A stretch of DNA of 64,000 bases from Geomicrobium halophilum (GTDB lineage: Bacteria; Bacillota; Bacilli; Bacillales; Marinococcaceae), in NCBI RefSeq assembly GCF_014207655.1, contig NZ_JACHHJ010000004.1:310001-374000 (forward strand), written 5' to 3'. Shown piece after piece: positions 53,833 through 61,254 of this stretch. Below the pieces are notes generated by a model, which made no database searches, was not told where the DNA came from, and worked only from the letters and a program-made list of their open reading frames with translations. Within the stretch, counting starts at the first letter, position 1; each line of letters starts with the position of its first letter. The position numbers were made by a program, and so were the translations under genes.

Positions 53833-54691
53833 GGTGTATACCCCCTTTGAAGTAATACATAATATCTTCCAGTGATGCTTTTTCAATAACAACCGAATCC
53901 CCGAAAGTATTTTTCACTGCTTTAATATTACCCGTTAATGCCTCAAATCCTGTTGGTGCGCGATGAATATGAACAAAAGATTTTTCCGTGTCTCTATCCA
54001 GCAACTCCATTCCTCCTTTAACGAGCGCATAATTTTCAGCAACGTCGTTAAGGGACTGATTAAATACTAATTCCCCGTTCTGTATAAAAGCTATATAATC
54101 TGCGATACGATCCAAATCTGTTGTAATATGCGTGGAGAAGAAAATGGTACGATTACCGTCAATCATTAATTCCTGCAAAAGATCCAGCAGCTCTCGTCTA
54201 AAAATGGGGTCTAAGCCTGCTGTCGGCTCATCCATAATAATTAGCTCTGCATGATGGGAAAGGGCTATCGCCAAAGATGCCTTCATTTGCATCCCTTTTG
54301 AGAAAGTTTTTATCTTTTTATAAAGCGGTAATTTGAATTGATCAGTATACTGATAAAATAATGTATCATCCCAGTGTTTGTAGGCTGGTGCAACAATGCG
54401 CTTAATATCCTTTAGGTTCATCCCTTCAAAAAAGACATTACTATCGTATACAAACCCAATGCGCTCCTTGATCTCCTTCTCGTGAGCTGTGTAGTCCAAC
54501 CCGAAAAGTTTTACCTCCCCAGAATCTGGCCTTAATAGATTCATAATCATTTTTATCGTTGTCGACTTACCAGCACCATTTGCTCCTATAAACCCCGTTA
54601 CAAAGCCTTTCTTAACTTGCAAATCAATATTTTCAACGGAAAAACCTTTGAAATTTTTCGTTACACTTTTTAATTCAACGACATTTTCCAT
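53825..54691 (-). CDS. ABC transporter ATP-binding protein (YtrB-like)
   Basis: A 288-residue ATPase. Walker A GANGAGKSTTIKM is at about 36-48, signature FSKGMQMKASLAI at about 130-142, Walker B LIIMDEPTAGLDP at about 152-164 and the H-loop FFSTHITTD near 190. A C-terminal extension of about 70 residues follows, as in bacitracin/envelope-stress ABC systems controlled by GntR regulators. It lies 5 bp after the regulator gene. Confidence 0.9.
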   Translation of the reverse strand: MENVVELKSVTKNFKGFSVENIDLQVKKGFVTGFIGANGAGKSTTIKMIMNLLRPDSGEVKLFGLDYTAHEKEIKERIGFVYDSNVFFEGMNLKDIKRIVAPAYKHWDDTLFYQYTDQFKLPLYKKIKTFSKGMQMKASLAIALSHHAELIIMDEPTAGLDPIFRRELLDLLQELMIDGNRTIFFSTHITTDLDRIADYIAFIQNGELVFNQSLNDVAENYALVKGGMELLDRDTEKSFVHIHRAPTGFEALTGNIKAVKNTFGDSVVIEKASLEDIMYYFKGGIHHV

Positions 54692-54696
54692 TCATT

Positions 54697-55068
54697 TCAC
54701 TCCTCATATAAAATCTTCAATAATTGCTGCAGCTCATCAAGAGACAGCCCAATTTCTCTGCTATTCGTTATGACCGCAATCAGCTGCTCTTCAATGACCT
54801 TCAGCTTCTTCTCTCTCATAAGCTCTAAATTTTGCTCTGCGACAAAAGAACCTTTTCCAACAATGGAATAGATAAAGCCTTCCTTCTCCAATTCCTCATA
54901 GGCACGTTTCGTCGTTATAACACTAATCCTTAAATCCTTTGCGAGTTTACGCATTGAAGGTACTGCTGTCCCCTCTTGTAGTTCACCTGCTAAAATTAAC
55001 GATTTAATTTGATTCGTAATTTGTTCATAAATCGGCTCCTTTGAACTGTTGGAAATAATTATTTGCAT
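54697..55068 (-). CDS. GntR-family (YtrA subfamily) regulator
   Basis: A 123-residue repressor with the N-terminal GntR winged helix (PIYEQITNQIKSLILAGEL, AVPSMRKLAKDLRISVITTKRAYEEL, EGFIYSIVGKGSFVA) and a short C-terminal dimerisation helix of about 45 residues. This short form defines the YtrA subfamily, which controls its own ABC operon. It is the first gene of the cassette, with an AGAGGG site. A 9-bp inverted repeat upstream is the likely operator. Confidence 0.92.
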   Translation of the reverse strand: MQIIISNSSKEPIYEQITNQIKSLILAGELQEGTAVPSMRKLAKDLRISVITTKRAYEELEKEGFIYSIVGKGSFVAEQNLELMREKKLKVIEEQLIAVITNSREIGLSLDELQQLLKILYEE

Positions 55069-55174
55069 GCCAATCCCTCTTCTTTAATTTTTCGGAATAT
55101 CCTGTACTGCTTGAATCCGTACAGGAATTGTTATTGAAGTCAGCGTTACATATAAATTCTCATATGTTTCTATA

Positions 55175-55206
55175 ATGTATATATACTATAATAACATTAT
55201 ATACAT
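55175..55206 (-). promoter_or_regulatory. Candidate operator of the GntR-ABC cassette
   Basis: ATGTATATA (55175-55183) and TATATACAT (55198-55206), a perfect 9-bp inverted repeat with a 14-bp centre, about 110 bp upstream of the regulator start. The region is very AT-rich, which reduces the weight of the symmetry. The rest of the gap 55069-55426 shows nothing else I can name. Confidence 0.45.
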
Positions 55207-55426
55207 GTGTAGGGATTCATGCAACTACTTTTATTCGAAAAATTTTTTCAGTGAAAGTTGACTGTAAAGCTATCTAAAGGATGTTGTATTTGCTTTCATA
55301 TTTATAAGGCCACTTGAACTTGTCTCTTCTTATTAAATTTAAATACGTAGGTCAAATTAAGGACTTCCAAAGTATTCCAATCTATTGTACTATGTAAATG
55401 TACTTATGTATTAGGGGGTTAAACAT

Positions 55427-56128
55427 ATGAAGAAATATTTAGTATCTATAGGAATGGGATCATTGCTTGTTTTATCAGCTTGTGGCGAAGACGGAAATGG
55501 ATCGAATGAAGCAGACACCGATGAGACTGACGAGGAAACTGAAGATGTAAGCGCTGAGGAAGATGACTCAGACATAGACGAAGAGGAAGAAGGTAACGAA
55601 GATGATGAATCAGACGAAGATGGAGAAGATGCAGCTACAACGGAGGGCGGCCATGAAGTAGGAGAAACAGTTTCCGATGAAAATGGTGAACAAACTCTTG
55701 TCAGCCTTGCTGATGATGTGGGAACGTTTGAAACAGGCCCAATTATTTTAGAGATCGAGAAAGCAAATGGCGTATCTGCTGTTTTTGAAGGTGAAGCTGC
55801 CGCGCTTCTTGATCAAGACGAAGCAGAATACATTCAGGTAGATATGAACGTTGAAAACACAAGCGAAGATGACATTATGTTTTATGCTTCTCAAGCGACT
55901 TTGATCACCGATACAGGCGAACAATTAGATCCTGATATGTTCTTGAGCGATCATATGGACGGTGAGTATTTTGGCGAAGTGAGCAAGAGTGGATCTTCTT
56001 ACTATTTCCTAGAAAATTCAACAGCTGATGAAGTGCAGAGCATTGAACTTAGGTATAGTGCTCCGACGGACGAGGATTTCATGGATGTCGGAGATGAATT
56101 GCAAATTGAGATTGACTTAGAAAGATAG
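55427..56128 (+). CDS. Acidic lipoprotein with a DUF4352-like domain
   Basis: A 233-residue lipoprotein. The signal peptide ends LLVLSACGED (Cys at about residue 20). Residues about 25-75 are a long Glu/Asp linker of the kind found in halophile surface proteins. The C-terminal 150 residues resemble the DUF4352 immunoglobulin-like fold: GPIILEIEKANGVSAVF, YIQVDMNVENTSEDDIMFY and QATLITDTGEQL. Function unknown; proteins of this type often sit at the membrane in telomere-like or immunoprotective roles without proof. Single gene with its own terminator. Confidence 0.75.
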   Translation: MKKYLVSIGMGSLLVLSACGEDGNGSNEADTDETDEETEDVSAEEDDSDIDEEEEGNEDDESDEDGEDAATTEGGHEVGETVSDENGEQTLVSLADDVGTFETGPIILEIEKANGVSAVFEGEAAALLDQDEAEYIQVDMNVENTSEDDIMFYASQATLITDTGEQLDPDMFLSDHMDGEYFGEVSKSGSSYYFLENSTADEVQSIELRYSAPTDEDFMDVGDELQIEIDLER

Positions 56129-56144
56129 ATAGAATATGAGCATT

Positions 56145-56165
56145 AGCCCTTCGAGGGCTTTTCTT
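56145..56165 (+). terminator. Terminator of the acidic lipoprotein gene
   Basis: AGCCCT-TCG-AGGGCT followed by TTTCTTTC, 16 bp after the stop. Confidence 0.75.
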
Positions 56166-56204
56166 TCAACTTAATAGAGAACGTATGTTTTGTGGGTAGT
56201 GCAT

Positions 56205-56324
56205 ATGAGAATTTCCACAAACTTAGAAGATTTCATCAAAGGTCTGTACACCTGTATATCAATCCGACAACCAAGCGAATTGGAACTATCATACATCGCG
56301 GATCAACTAGGAATCATCATTTAG
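56205..56324 (+). pseudogene. Fragment resembling the N-terminus of an ImmA/IrrE-type metallopeptidase
   Basis: 39 codons starting MRISTNLEDFIKGLY and ending ...LELSYIADQLGIII. The pattern of a short helix, LY...GI..P.(D/E)L, then an IA..L.I element resembles the start of the ImmA/IrrE proteases of mobile elements. The HExxH catalytic part is missing, and a stop follows at once. The remaining gap to 56417 shows nothing else. Confidence 0.35.
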
Positions 56325-56417
56325 TCTCACAAGAACCTTTTTAAAGTTTAAGAGCTCAATATGAGCCTGTTAACATTGCATTCAAACCATATTTTCAACC
56401 CAAGCGCCAACTAGCCA

Positions 56418-57053
56418 TCAGGCACGGTTCATTTCACGTTGCAGTATTTCAAAAAAAAGCGAGACATGATAGGCATCTACTGTTGCATGATGAACCTTAA
56501 TATTCACTGGCATTAGCAACTGTGAACCACCTTTTTCGTACTTTCCAATGGTAATCATTGGTGTTACATTATTTTTGATAGCTCCTGAATGAGATGAAAA
56601 ATGTTCAAAATGCAACCAAGGAATTGACGAAATATTTACCACGTTGGGTGGAACATCTCCCATTGGTGCGATATCTGTTGTGTTTGCATAGTCTTTTATA
56701 AGCTTTTTGTACTCACGGTCAACTGATGTATAATCTGTTAATTCTTCCAACCATAAAGTATAAAATAACTCTGTTTCTTGATTAAAGTTCGTAAACGTTG
56801 GTACTAATTCTTGCCATTCTACTAATTGATTATCGATGTGGGCATACCTCAAATTCGGGATCTTGTTAACCGAATTAGTCAAATTAAAAATGGAGTAAGC
56901 ATAAAAACTTATAGCTTCGTCTTTGCATTTTTTAACTGCTTGAGTAACATCAATTTTTACTGTCATTTCAAACATTGTGTCTGTCGCCATAAAATACTCA
57001 TAATAGTTTCTTCTTGGAAAACTTTCTAAATCAATGACTTGATACGTTGTCAT
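56418..57053 (-). CDS. Chloramphenicol O-acetyltransferase-like protein (CatA family)
   Basis: A 211-residue trimeric-acyltransferase-fold protein, close to the usual 210-220 residues. The catalytic motif reads KVHHATVDAYHVSLFFEIL near the C-terminus, where classical CATs have HHAxxDGxHV; both His and the Asp are kept, Gly becomes Ala. The N-terminal RRNYYEYFM and the EIPNLRY-like NKIPNLRYAHI are family features, as is SIPWLHFEHFS. It would move an acetyl group from acetyl-CoA to a hydroxyl. Whether the acceptor is chloramphenicol is not certain. Downstream are remnants of a toxin-antitoxin pair, so the area may have been acquired. Confidence 0.8.
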   Translation of the reverse strand: MTTYQVIDLESFPRRNYYEYFMATDTMFEMTVKIDVTQAVKKCKDEAISFYAYSIFNLTNSVNKIPNLRYAHIDNQLVEWQELVPTFTNFNQETELFYTLWLEELTDYTSVDREYKKLIKDYANTTDIAPMGDVPPNVVNISSIPWLHFEHFSSHSGAIKNNVTPMITIGKYEKGGSQLLMPVNIKVHHATVDAYHVSLFFEILQREMNRA

Positions 57054-57082
57054 CTATTTCAACCTCTCATTTATTCAACAAT

Positions 57083-57429
57083 TTAGTCATTAAAAACAAA
57101 GGCGTCACAATTGCTATTCCAGAATAGCACCTCTTTACCATAACAAAAAGCAAATCGCATAATCCTTAGTAGAAAGATGCGACCTGTCATTCCTCTAAAT
57201 TGTCCTTCAGTTGCTTCCATTGGTGCAATATTCGAACTACTTAAATGTATTCTATAGATAACCCTGTAGCTTTTTATCATATTTTCTCTTATAAACTCAG
57301 AATTATATTTTGGTACCATTCTTCCCGAATATGGGAATGTGGGAATTAAATCAACTATACCTACAATTTCACCGTTTCAATATACAAGCTATCCTCAGCT
57401 GCCAATAATGACCATCTCAACTCAACCAC
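57083..57429 (-). pseudogene. ParE/RelE-type toxin, frameshifted
   Basis: From a GTG at 57429 the frame reads VELRWSLLAAEDSLYIETV, the typical opening of ParE toxins. After one frameshift it continues EIVGIVDLIPTFPYSGRMVP and then KYNSEFIRENMIKSYRVIYRI, the core of the same family. The normal ending is replaced by unrelated sequence up to the stop at 57083. The start overlaps the end of the antitoxin remnant, the usual order. It is not expected to be functional. Confidence 0.65.
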
Positions 57430-57600
57430 TTACCCATACGCTCCTTCACTTGACCATGATTAAGGTACTTTCCCGCATCAAGTTGATTTAATCCGGCGTC
57501 AATTTTTAGATTAAACAAATATTTCCTCCATAATATCCTCATAAGTGACATCGTCAGGAAGTTCGTTTATCGTTTTTATAACCTCTTCTTTTATACTCAT
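57417..57600 (-). pseudogene. Antitoxin partner of the ParE-like toxin, frameshifted
   Basis: An ATG at 57600 opens MSIKEEVIKTINELPDDVTYEDIM... and stops after 29 codons. The neighbouring frame continues FNLKIDAGLNQLDAGKYLNHGQVKERMGKWLS to 57417. The two pieces together form the usual ~60-residue antitoxin with a DVTxEDIM helix and a GL.Q...GK..(S/N)HE.VK.R..KW tail. A single indel near 57513 explains the break. The gap 57601-57767 on the plus strand contains only an isolated tRNA-like GGTTCGAGTCC. Confidence 0.65.
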
Positions 57601-57738
57601 TTTCTCACCTCAGTTATTGTTCTTTTCATCACCGTCTCAAATGGAACATGCTTTAAGCCGGTTCGAGTCCAGAAGGCCTCCCATTGAGATACAGTGCTTC
57701 CTCTTCTTGAAAATGTCTCATATACAATTATATAAGGG

Positions 57739-57790
57739 TTGACAACAGGAAAAAGTTCCCTTAACCTTAAATCGTAACTATTACGATTTA
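57739..57790 (+). promoter_or_regulatory. Promoter and Zur box of rpsN
   Basis: A TTGACA at 57739-57744 is followed after 17 bp by a weak -10 (TAACCT). The Zur box lies at 57768-57790: half-sites AAATCGTAA and TTACGATTT around a short centre, one mismatch from perfect symmetry and matching the Bacillus Zur consensus. Zinc repression of the zinc-free ribosomal protein gene is expected. Confidence 0.88.
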
Positions 57791-57811
57791 TAAACGAGAG
57801 GGTGACGATGA

Positions 57812-58081
57812 ATGGCAAAAAAATCAAAGATCGCGAAAGAAAGAAAACGAGAACAACTCGTTGCACAGTATGCAGAGCTTCGCAGAAAGCTGAAGGAAGA
57901 AGGGGATTATGAAGCCTTGCGAAAGCTCCCGCGAGATTCATCGCCAACTCGATTGACGAGGCGATGTCAAATTACGGGGCGTCCGCGTGGAGTGTTGCGA
58001 AAATATAAAATGTCACGTATTGCTTTTCGTGAGTACGCACATAAAGGGCAGATCCCAGGAGTTAAAAAAGCTAGTTGGTAA
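57812..58081 (+). CDS. rpsN: Ribosomal protein S14, zinc-independent paralogue
   Basis: An 89-residue S14 ([17 protein letters not shown] ... [22 protein letters not shown]). The CxxC...CxxC zinc ribbon of the primary S14 is missing; only one Cys remains ([11 protein letters not shown]). This defines the C-minus form which replaces zinc-containing S14 when zinc is short. It has a Zur box directly upstream and zinc-import genes downstream. Length and sequence are normal for the family. Confidence 0.95.
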   Translation: MAKKSKIAKERKREQLVAQYAELRRKLKEEGDYEALRKLPRDSSPTRLTRRCQITGRPRGVLRKYKMSRIAFREYAHKGQIPGVKKASW

Positions 58082-58199
58082 ATTACCGTATCCACAACAT
58101 TGTACGCTTTGGAAGGTTTTACATTGAATAATTGAGGATATGCAAAAGGTAAAGCATTTACCCTAATTCCAAAAATAGGGTATTATTTTTATAGTTTTC

Positions 58200-58220
58200 A
58201 AATCGTAATGATTACAATTT
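58200..58220 (+). promoter_or_regulatory. Second Zur box
   Basis: AAATCGTAA, TG centre, then ATTACAATTT: one base differs from a perfect Zur palindrome. It lies just upstream of an rpsN fragment and about 190 bp upstream of the zinc-binding lipoprotein gene, and so probably controls the latter. Confidence 0.82.
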
Positions 58221-58247
58221 TAAATGATAAATGAGGGCTGGAAAAAT

Positions 58248-58352
58248 GGACGACTACGCAGGTGTTTGTGTAAATTCAAAATGTCGAGAGTTGCTTTCCG
58301 TGAGTATGCGCACAAAGGACAGATCCCTGGGGTGAAAAAAGCGAGCTGGTAA
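58248..58352 (+). pseudogene. Truncated second copy of zinc-independent rpsN
   Basis: 34 codons reading [20 protein letters not shown]... to ...PGVKKASW and a stop. They align without gaps to the last 34 residues of the intact rpsN 270 bp upstream ([20 protein letters not shown]...). The first ~55 codons are missing, and the ATG behind GAGGGC is in another frame. The copy still has a Zur box in front. It looks like a decayed tandem duplicate. The gap 58082-58199 has nothing else. Confidence 0.85.
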
Positions 58353-58407
58353 TCAAGTATCATCATTTTACTTAAAGTGAAATGAAAAGGAGGAACTGCG
58401 AATTACT

Positions 58408-59673
58408 ATGAAGCCATATGTGCTCTCAACAATCTTATTGTTGACAGTGATACTTGTCGGTTGTCAAGCCGAAAAAACGAATGATGAGGATGAGGGGACT
58501 GAATCCGAAGATAGTGCTGGGGATACGCTTTCCATTTATACTTCCCTTTATGTACTGGAAGATTTTGCAGCAAAAATTGGGGGAGAATTTGTTGAAGTAG
58601 AAAGTGTCTCCCCACCGAATGCAGATGCGCATACTTACGAGCCTTCTTCTAATGACATGGTGCAAATCGCTGAATCAGATGCCTTTATTTACTCAGGTTT
58701 AACAGGGATGGAGCCATTCGCGGATACAGTGGACGATGCGCTTGGTGACGAGGATGTTCGCATCATTCCAGCCGCCGAAAACATCGATCTACGTGGAGAA
58801 GGCCACGATGATGGGGAAGAAGACGATGATCATGGAAACGGCAACGATCATCAAGCGCCGGAAGATGTAGAGATTGAAGGATTAGCGGATCATTATCATA
58901 CGGGTGATAATGTTTCTCTAACTGCTGAGTTGGATGAAGACGTAGATTATGACCACTGGCATTGGTACACGCGTGATGAGGAGGATGAAGAATGGGAAAC
59001 AGTGCCGGATCAGGATTCCAAGGACTATGAGATGCCGGCCGAGGACGGTCAAGAGCTGATGGCCGTGCTGTTTGATGATGATCACGAAGCTTATGCTCAA
59101 TCGGCGCCAGTGACCGTTGAGATCGATGACCATGATGGGCAAAGCGGCGATGGTGACCCACATATTTTTCTCGACCCTATACGGAGTATTGAACTGGCCG
59201 AAAACATTAAAGATGAGTTGGTTGAATTAATGCCAGAGGAAGAAGCATATTTTGTAGAGAATTTTGAGCAGCTGAGGGCAAGTTTAGAAGACGTCGATCA
59301 AGAATTGCAGCAAGCCTTTGATGAAGCCGACCATAACCAAATCATTGTCTCGCACGCTGCGTATGGCTATTGGGAAGAAAGGTATGGACTCGAGCAACTT
59401 AGCGTTCACGGTCTTTCCTCTACTGAAGAGCCTTCGCAATCGGACCTGACTGAATTAGTCAATACCGCTGAAGAGAATAACCTGGGATATGTTATTTTTG
59501 AAAATAATGTGAGCAGCAACATCACCGAAGTGATCCAAAATGAAATTGGAGCGGAAAGTTTGATTCTACGCAATATGGAAAGCATATCTGAAGACGATCT
59601 TGAAGCAGGTGAAGATTACTTCAGTATGATGGAAATGAACATTGAAACATTGGAAATGGCATTAAATGATTAA
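58408..59673 (+). CDS. znuA: Zinc ABC transporter substrate-binding lipoprotein (ZnuA/AdcA) with an inserted domain
   Basis: A 421-residue lipoprotein (LVGC, Cys19). The cluster A-I binding fold has zinc ligands His75 (DAHTYEP), His252 (DPHIFLDP), His316 (VSHAAYGY) and a Glu/Asp near 365. Between His75 and His252, where family members carry a short His-rich loop, residues about 150-243 form an extra domain: ADHYHTGDNVSLTAEL, the DHWHWYTR element and TVEIDDHDG. The same domain occurs in the next gene. The second Zur box is upstream. Ribosome site AGGAGG is 14 bp from the ATG, rather far. No znuB/znuC here. Confidence 0.9.
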   Translation: MKPYVLSTILLLTVILVGCQAEKTNDEDEGTESEDSAGDTLSIYTSLYVLEDFAAKIGGEFVEVESVSPPNADAHTYEPSSNDMVQIAESDAFIYSGLTGMEPFADTVDDALGDEDVRIIPAAENIDLRGEGHDDGEEDDDHGNGNDHQAPEDVEIEGLADHYHTGDNVSLTAELDEDVDYDHWHWYTRDEEDEEWETVPDQDSKDYEMPAEDGQELMAVLFDDDHEAYAQSAPVTVEIDDHDGQSGDGDPHIFLDPIRSIELAENIKDELVELMPEEEAYFVENFEQLRASLEDVDQELQQAFDEADHNQIIVSHAAYGYWEERYGLEQLSVHGLSSTEEPSQSDLTELVNTAEENNLGYVIFENNVSSNITEVIQNEIGAESLILRNMESISEDDLEAGEDYFSMMEMNIETLEMALND

Positions 59674-59734
59674 AAGACTTGCAGGTGACTATACGCTACG
59701 TCGTACACTTTTCTTTTTGGAGGTATATACTGTA

Positions 59735-60727
59735 ATGAAAAAAGCAATTGTGAAATGGTCCAGTGTTGTCGTGATTGGATCGTTATTAGCAGCATGCCAG
59801 GATACTGCAGACGAAGATACCGAGTTGGAGGAGGAGGCAGCCACAGAAGATGAGGAGGCAACCGAAGAAGAGGATCACGACCACGATCATGACCATGAGT
59901 CCGAAGAAAAAGGCGATGCCGAAATTGAGGGATTTATAGACCATTACCATACTGGTGATACAGTGGAACTTACGGTAACAACTGAAGAAGATGAAGGCGA
60001 TGGCCAGTGGCACTGGTATGTCAGAGGCGGAGATGAAGGCGAATGGGAATCTGCTGACGGCGGAGATGGAGATACATTCGAAGCTGAAGCGGTAGACCAC
60101 CAACAGATAAAAGCAACATTATACGATGATGATCATGAAGTCATCAGTGAAACCGAGCCTGTAACTGTAATAATTGATGACCATGATAGCGATGTTTACG
60201 AGGGTTACTTCGACGATGAAGATGTCGAAGACAGGGACATTTCAGACTGGGCTGGAGAGTGGAAGTCCGTCTATCCTTACTTTGAAGAAGGTGATCTTGA
60301 GGAAGTATTTGAACATAGAGCCGAAGAAAGTGACGACATGTCATTTGAAGATTACAAGGAGTATTATGAAACAGGTTATGCCACGAGTGTAGATAACATC
60401 GAAATAACAGAAGATGGTGAGTTTACATTCCATGACGGCGATGAAACATATTCAGGAACATATGTATATGACGGCTACGAAATCCTTGAATATGAAGCAG
60501 GCAACCGTGGTGTCCGCTACATCTTCGAATTGGAAGAAGGAGACGATGAAGCACCTCAGAACATCCAGTTCAGCGACCATATCATCGCACCACAGCCTTC
60601 TTCACATTTCCACCTCTATTGGGGAGATGACAGAGACGAACTTCTGGATGAAGTTGACCATTGGCCAACCTACTACCCTGTAGAGTGGAGCAGCGATCAG
60701 ATCGTAGATGATCTGCTCCTGCACTAA
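59735..60727 (+). CDS. zinT: ZinT-domain zinc-binding lipoprotein with shared N-terminal domain
   Basis: A 330-residue lipoprotein starting MKKAIVKWSSVVVIGSLLAAC (Cys21). After an acidic linker and a DHDHDHDH metal-binding run (about 48-55), residues about 62-151 repeat the domain found in the preceding protein (FIDHYHTGDTVELTV, QWHWYVRG, VIIDDHDSD). Residues about 154-330 are a ZinT/YodA domain: ISDWAGEWKSVYPYFEEGDL, TYSGTYVYDGYEILEY and SSHFHLYWGDD. In streptococcal AdcA, ZnuA and ZinT are fused; here they are separate neighbours. The start follows GGAGG at 11 bp; the frame opens earlier at 59666. Confidence 0.88.
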   Translation: MKKAIVKWSSVVVIGSLLAACQDTADEDTELEEEAATEDEEATEEEDHDHDHDHESEEKGDAEIEGFIDHYHTGDTVELTVTTEEDEGDGQWHWYVRGGDEGEWESADGGDGDTFEAEAVDHQQIKATLYDDDHEVISETEPVTVIIDDHDSDVYEGYFDDEDVEDRDISDWAGEWKSVYPYFEEGDLEEVFEHRAEESDDMSFEDYKEYYETGYATSVDNIEITEDGEFTFHDGDETYSGTYVYDGYEILEYEAGNRGVRYIFELEEGDDEAPQNIQFSDHIIAPQPSSHFHLYWGDDRDELLDEVDHWPTYYPVEWSSDQIVDDLLLH

Positions 60728-60732
60728 TCATT

Positions 60733-60846
60733 TTGAAGCTTTTATTTACAATCATGGCGGTCATTACAATCCTGGCCGCCTGTCAGGATGAATCTTCCGG
60801 TGCGGGGAAAGTCGGCGAGAAGAGCTCACCATTTACATACTGCAGT
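60733..60846 (+). pseudogene. Decayed start of another zinc-binding (ZnuA-type) lipoprotein
   Basis: From a TTG at 60733 the frame reads MKLLFTIMAVITILAACQDESSGAGK, a typical lipoprotein signal with LAAC. After one frameshift it gives HTAVYPLEYTA, the first beta-strand/loop pattern of ZnuA proteins (TxxYPLEYxA), and then a stop. Nothing more of the gene remains. It lies directly after the zinT gene on the same strand. The rest of the 60728-61254 gap, apart from the integrase fragment below, shows nothing I can name. Confidence 0.55.
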
Positions 60847-61056
60847 CTATCCACTGGAGTATACAGCATAGTTAATGCACTTAAACAATCAATATCATTT
60901 TAATCTAATTCATCAGAATCAAATTCCCACCTGACTTCATTAGCCACTGTACCTAATCGTATAACCAAAGACTAACTCATAATTGCTCGACTCGAGAACG
61001 TCAAAATATTTATTCACCAGGTGCTATCTCTTCCCCTTGGTCAAGGTCGTTTAAAT

Positions 61057-61161
61057 TTATACAAAAGTATCTACACTCATACGTCCTGTGGGTTTACGCT
61101 CTATTACAAATAAACAGGATTCATCATCGTCACGTTCGTCTAAATACCTTTTCACCAAATC
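61057..61161 (-). pseudogene. Tyrosine recombinase (integrase) fragment
   Basis: 34 codons (DLVKRYLDERDDD, then SCLFVIERKPTGRMSVDTFV) matching the part of XerC/D-like phage integrases that precedes the second catalytic region (YL.ER.D..LFVT.R.P..RM). No start and no catalytic Arg/Tyr are present. Confidence 0.5.
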
Positions 61162-61254
61162 CCGCAGCGTATATTAAAATATACTTCTCTCCTGTAAATA
61201 AGCGCGATTAGTCTGTTGTGAATGATATTCGCTCCGTTAATGGCATAAGTGCAT

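Noticed and set aside
57655-57680. GGTTCGAGTCC, the T-loop consensus of a tRNA
   Set aside because: No anticodon arm, D arm or acceptor pairing around it; at most a tRNA 3' fragment, so not listed as a tRNA.
57597-57947. 116-codon minus-strand frame overlapping rpsN
   Set aside because: Antisense shadow of the rpsN gene and its promoter; no family resemblance and no ribosome site.
58763-59161. 132-codon His-rich minus-strand frame within znuA
   Set aside because: Complement of the Asp/Glu/His-rich inserted domain; an antisense artefact.
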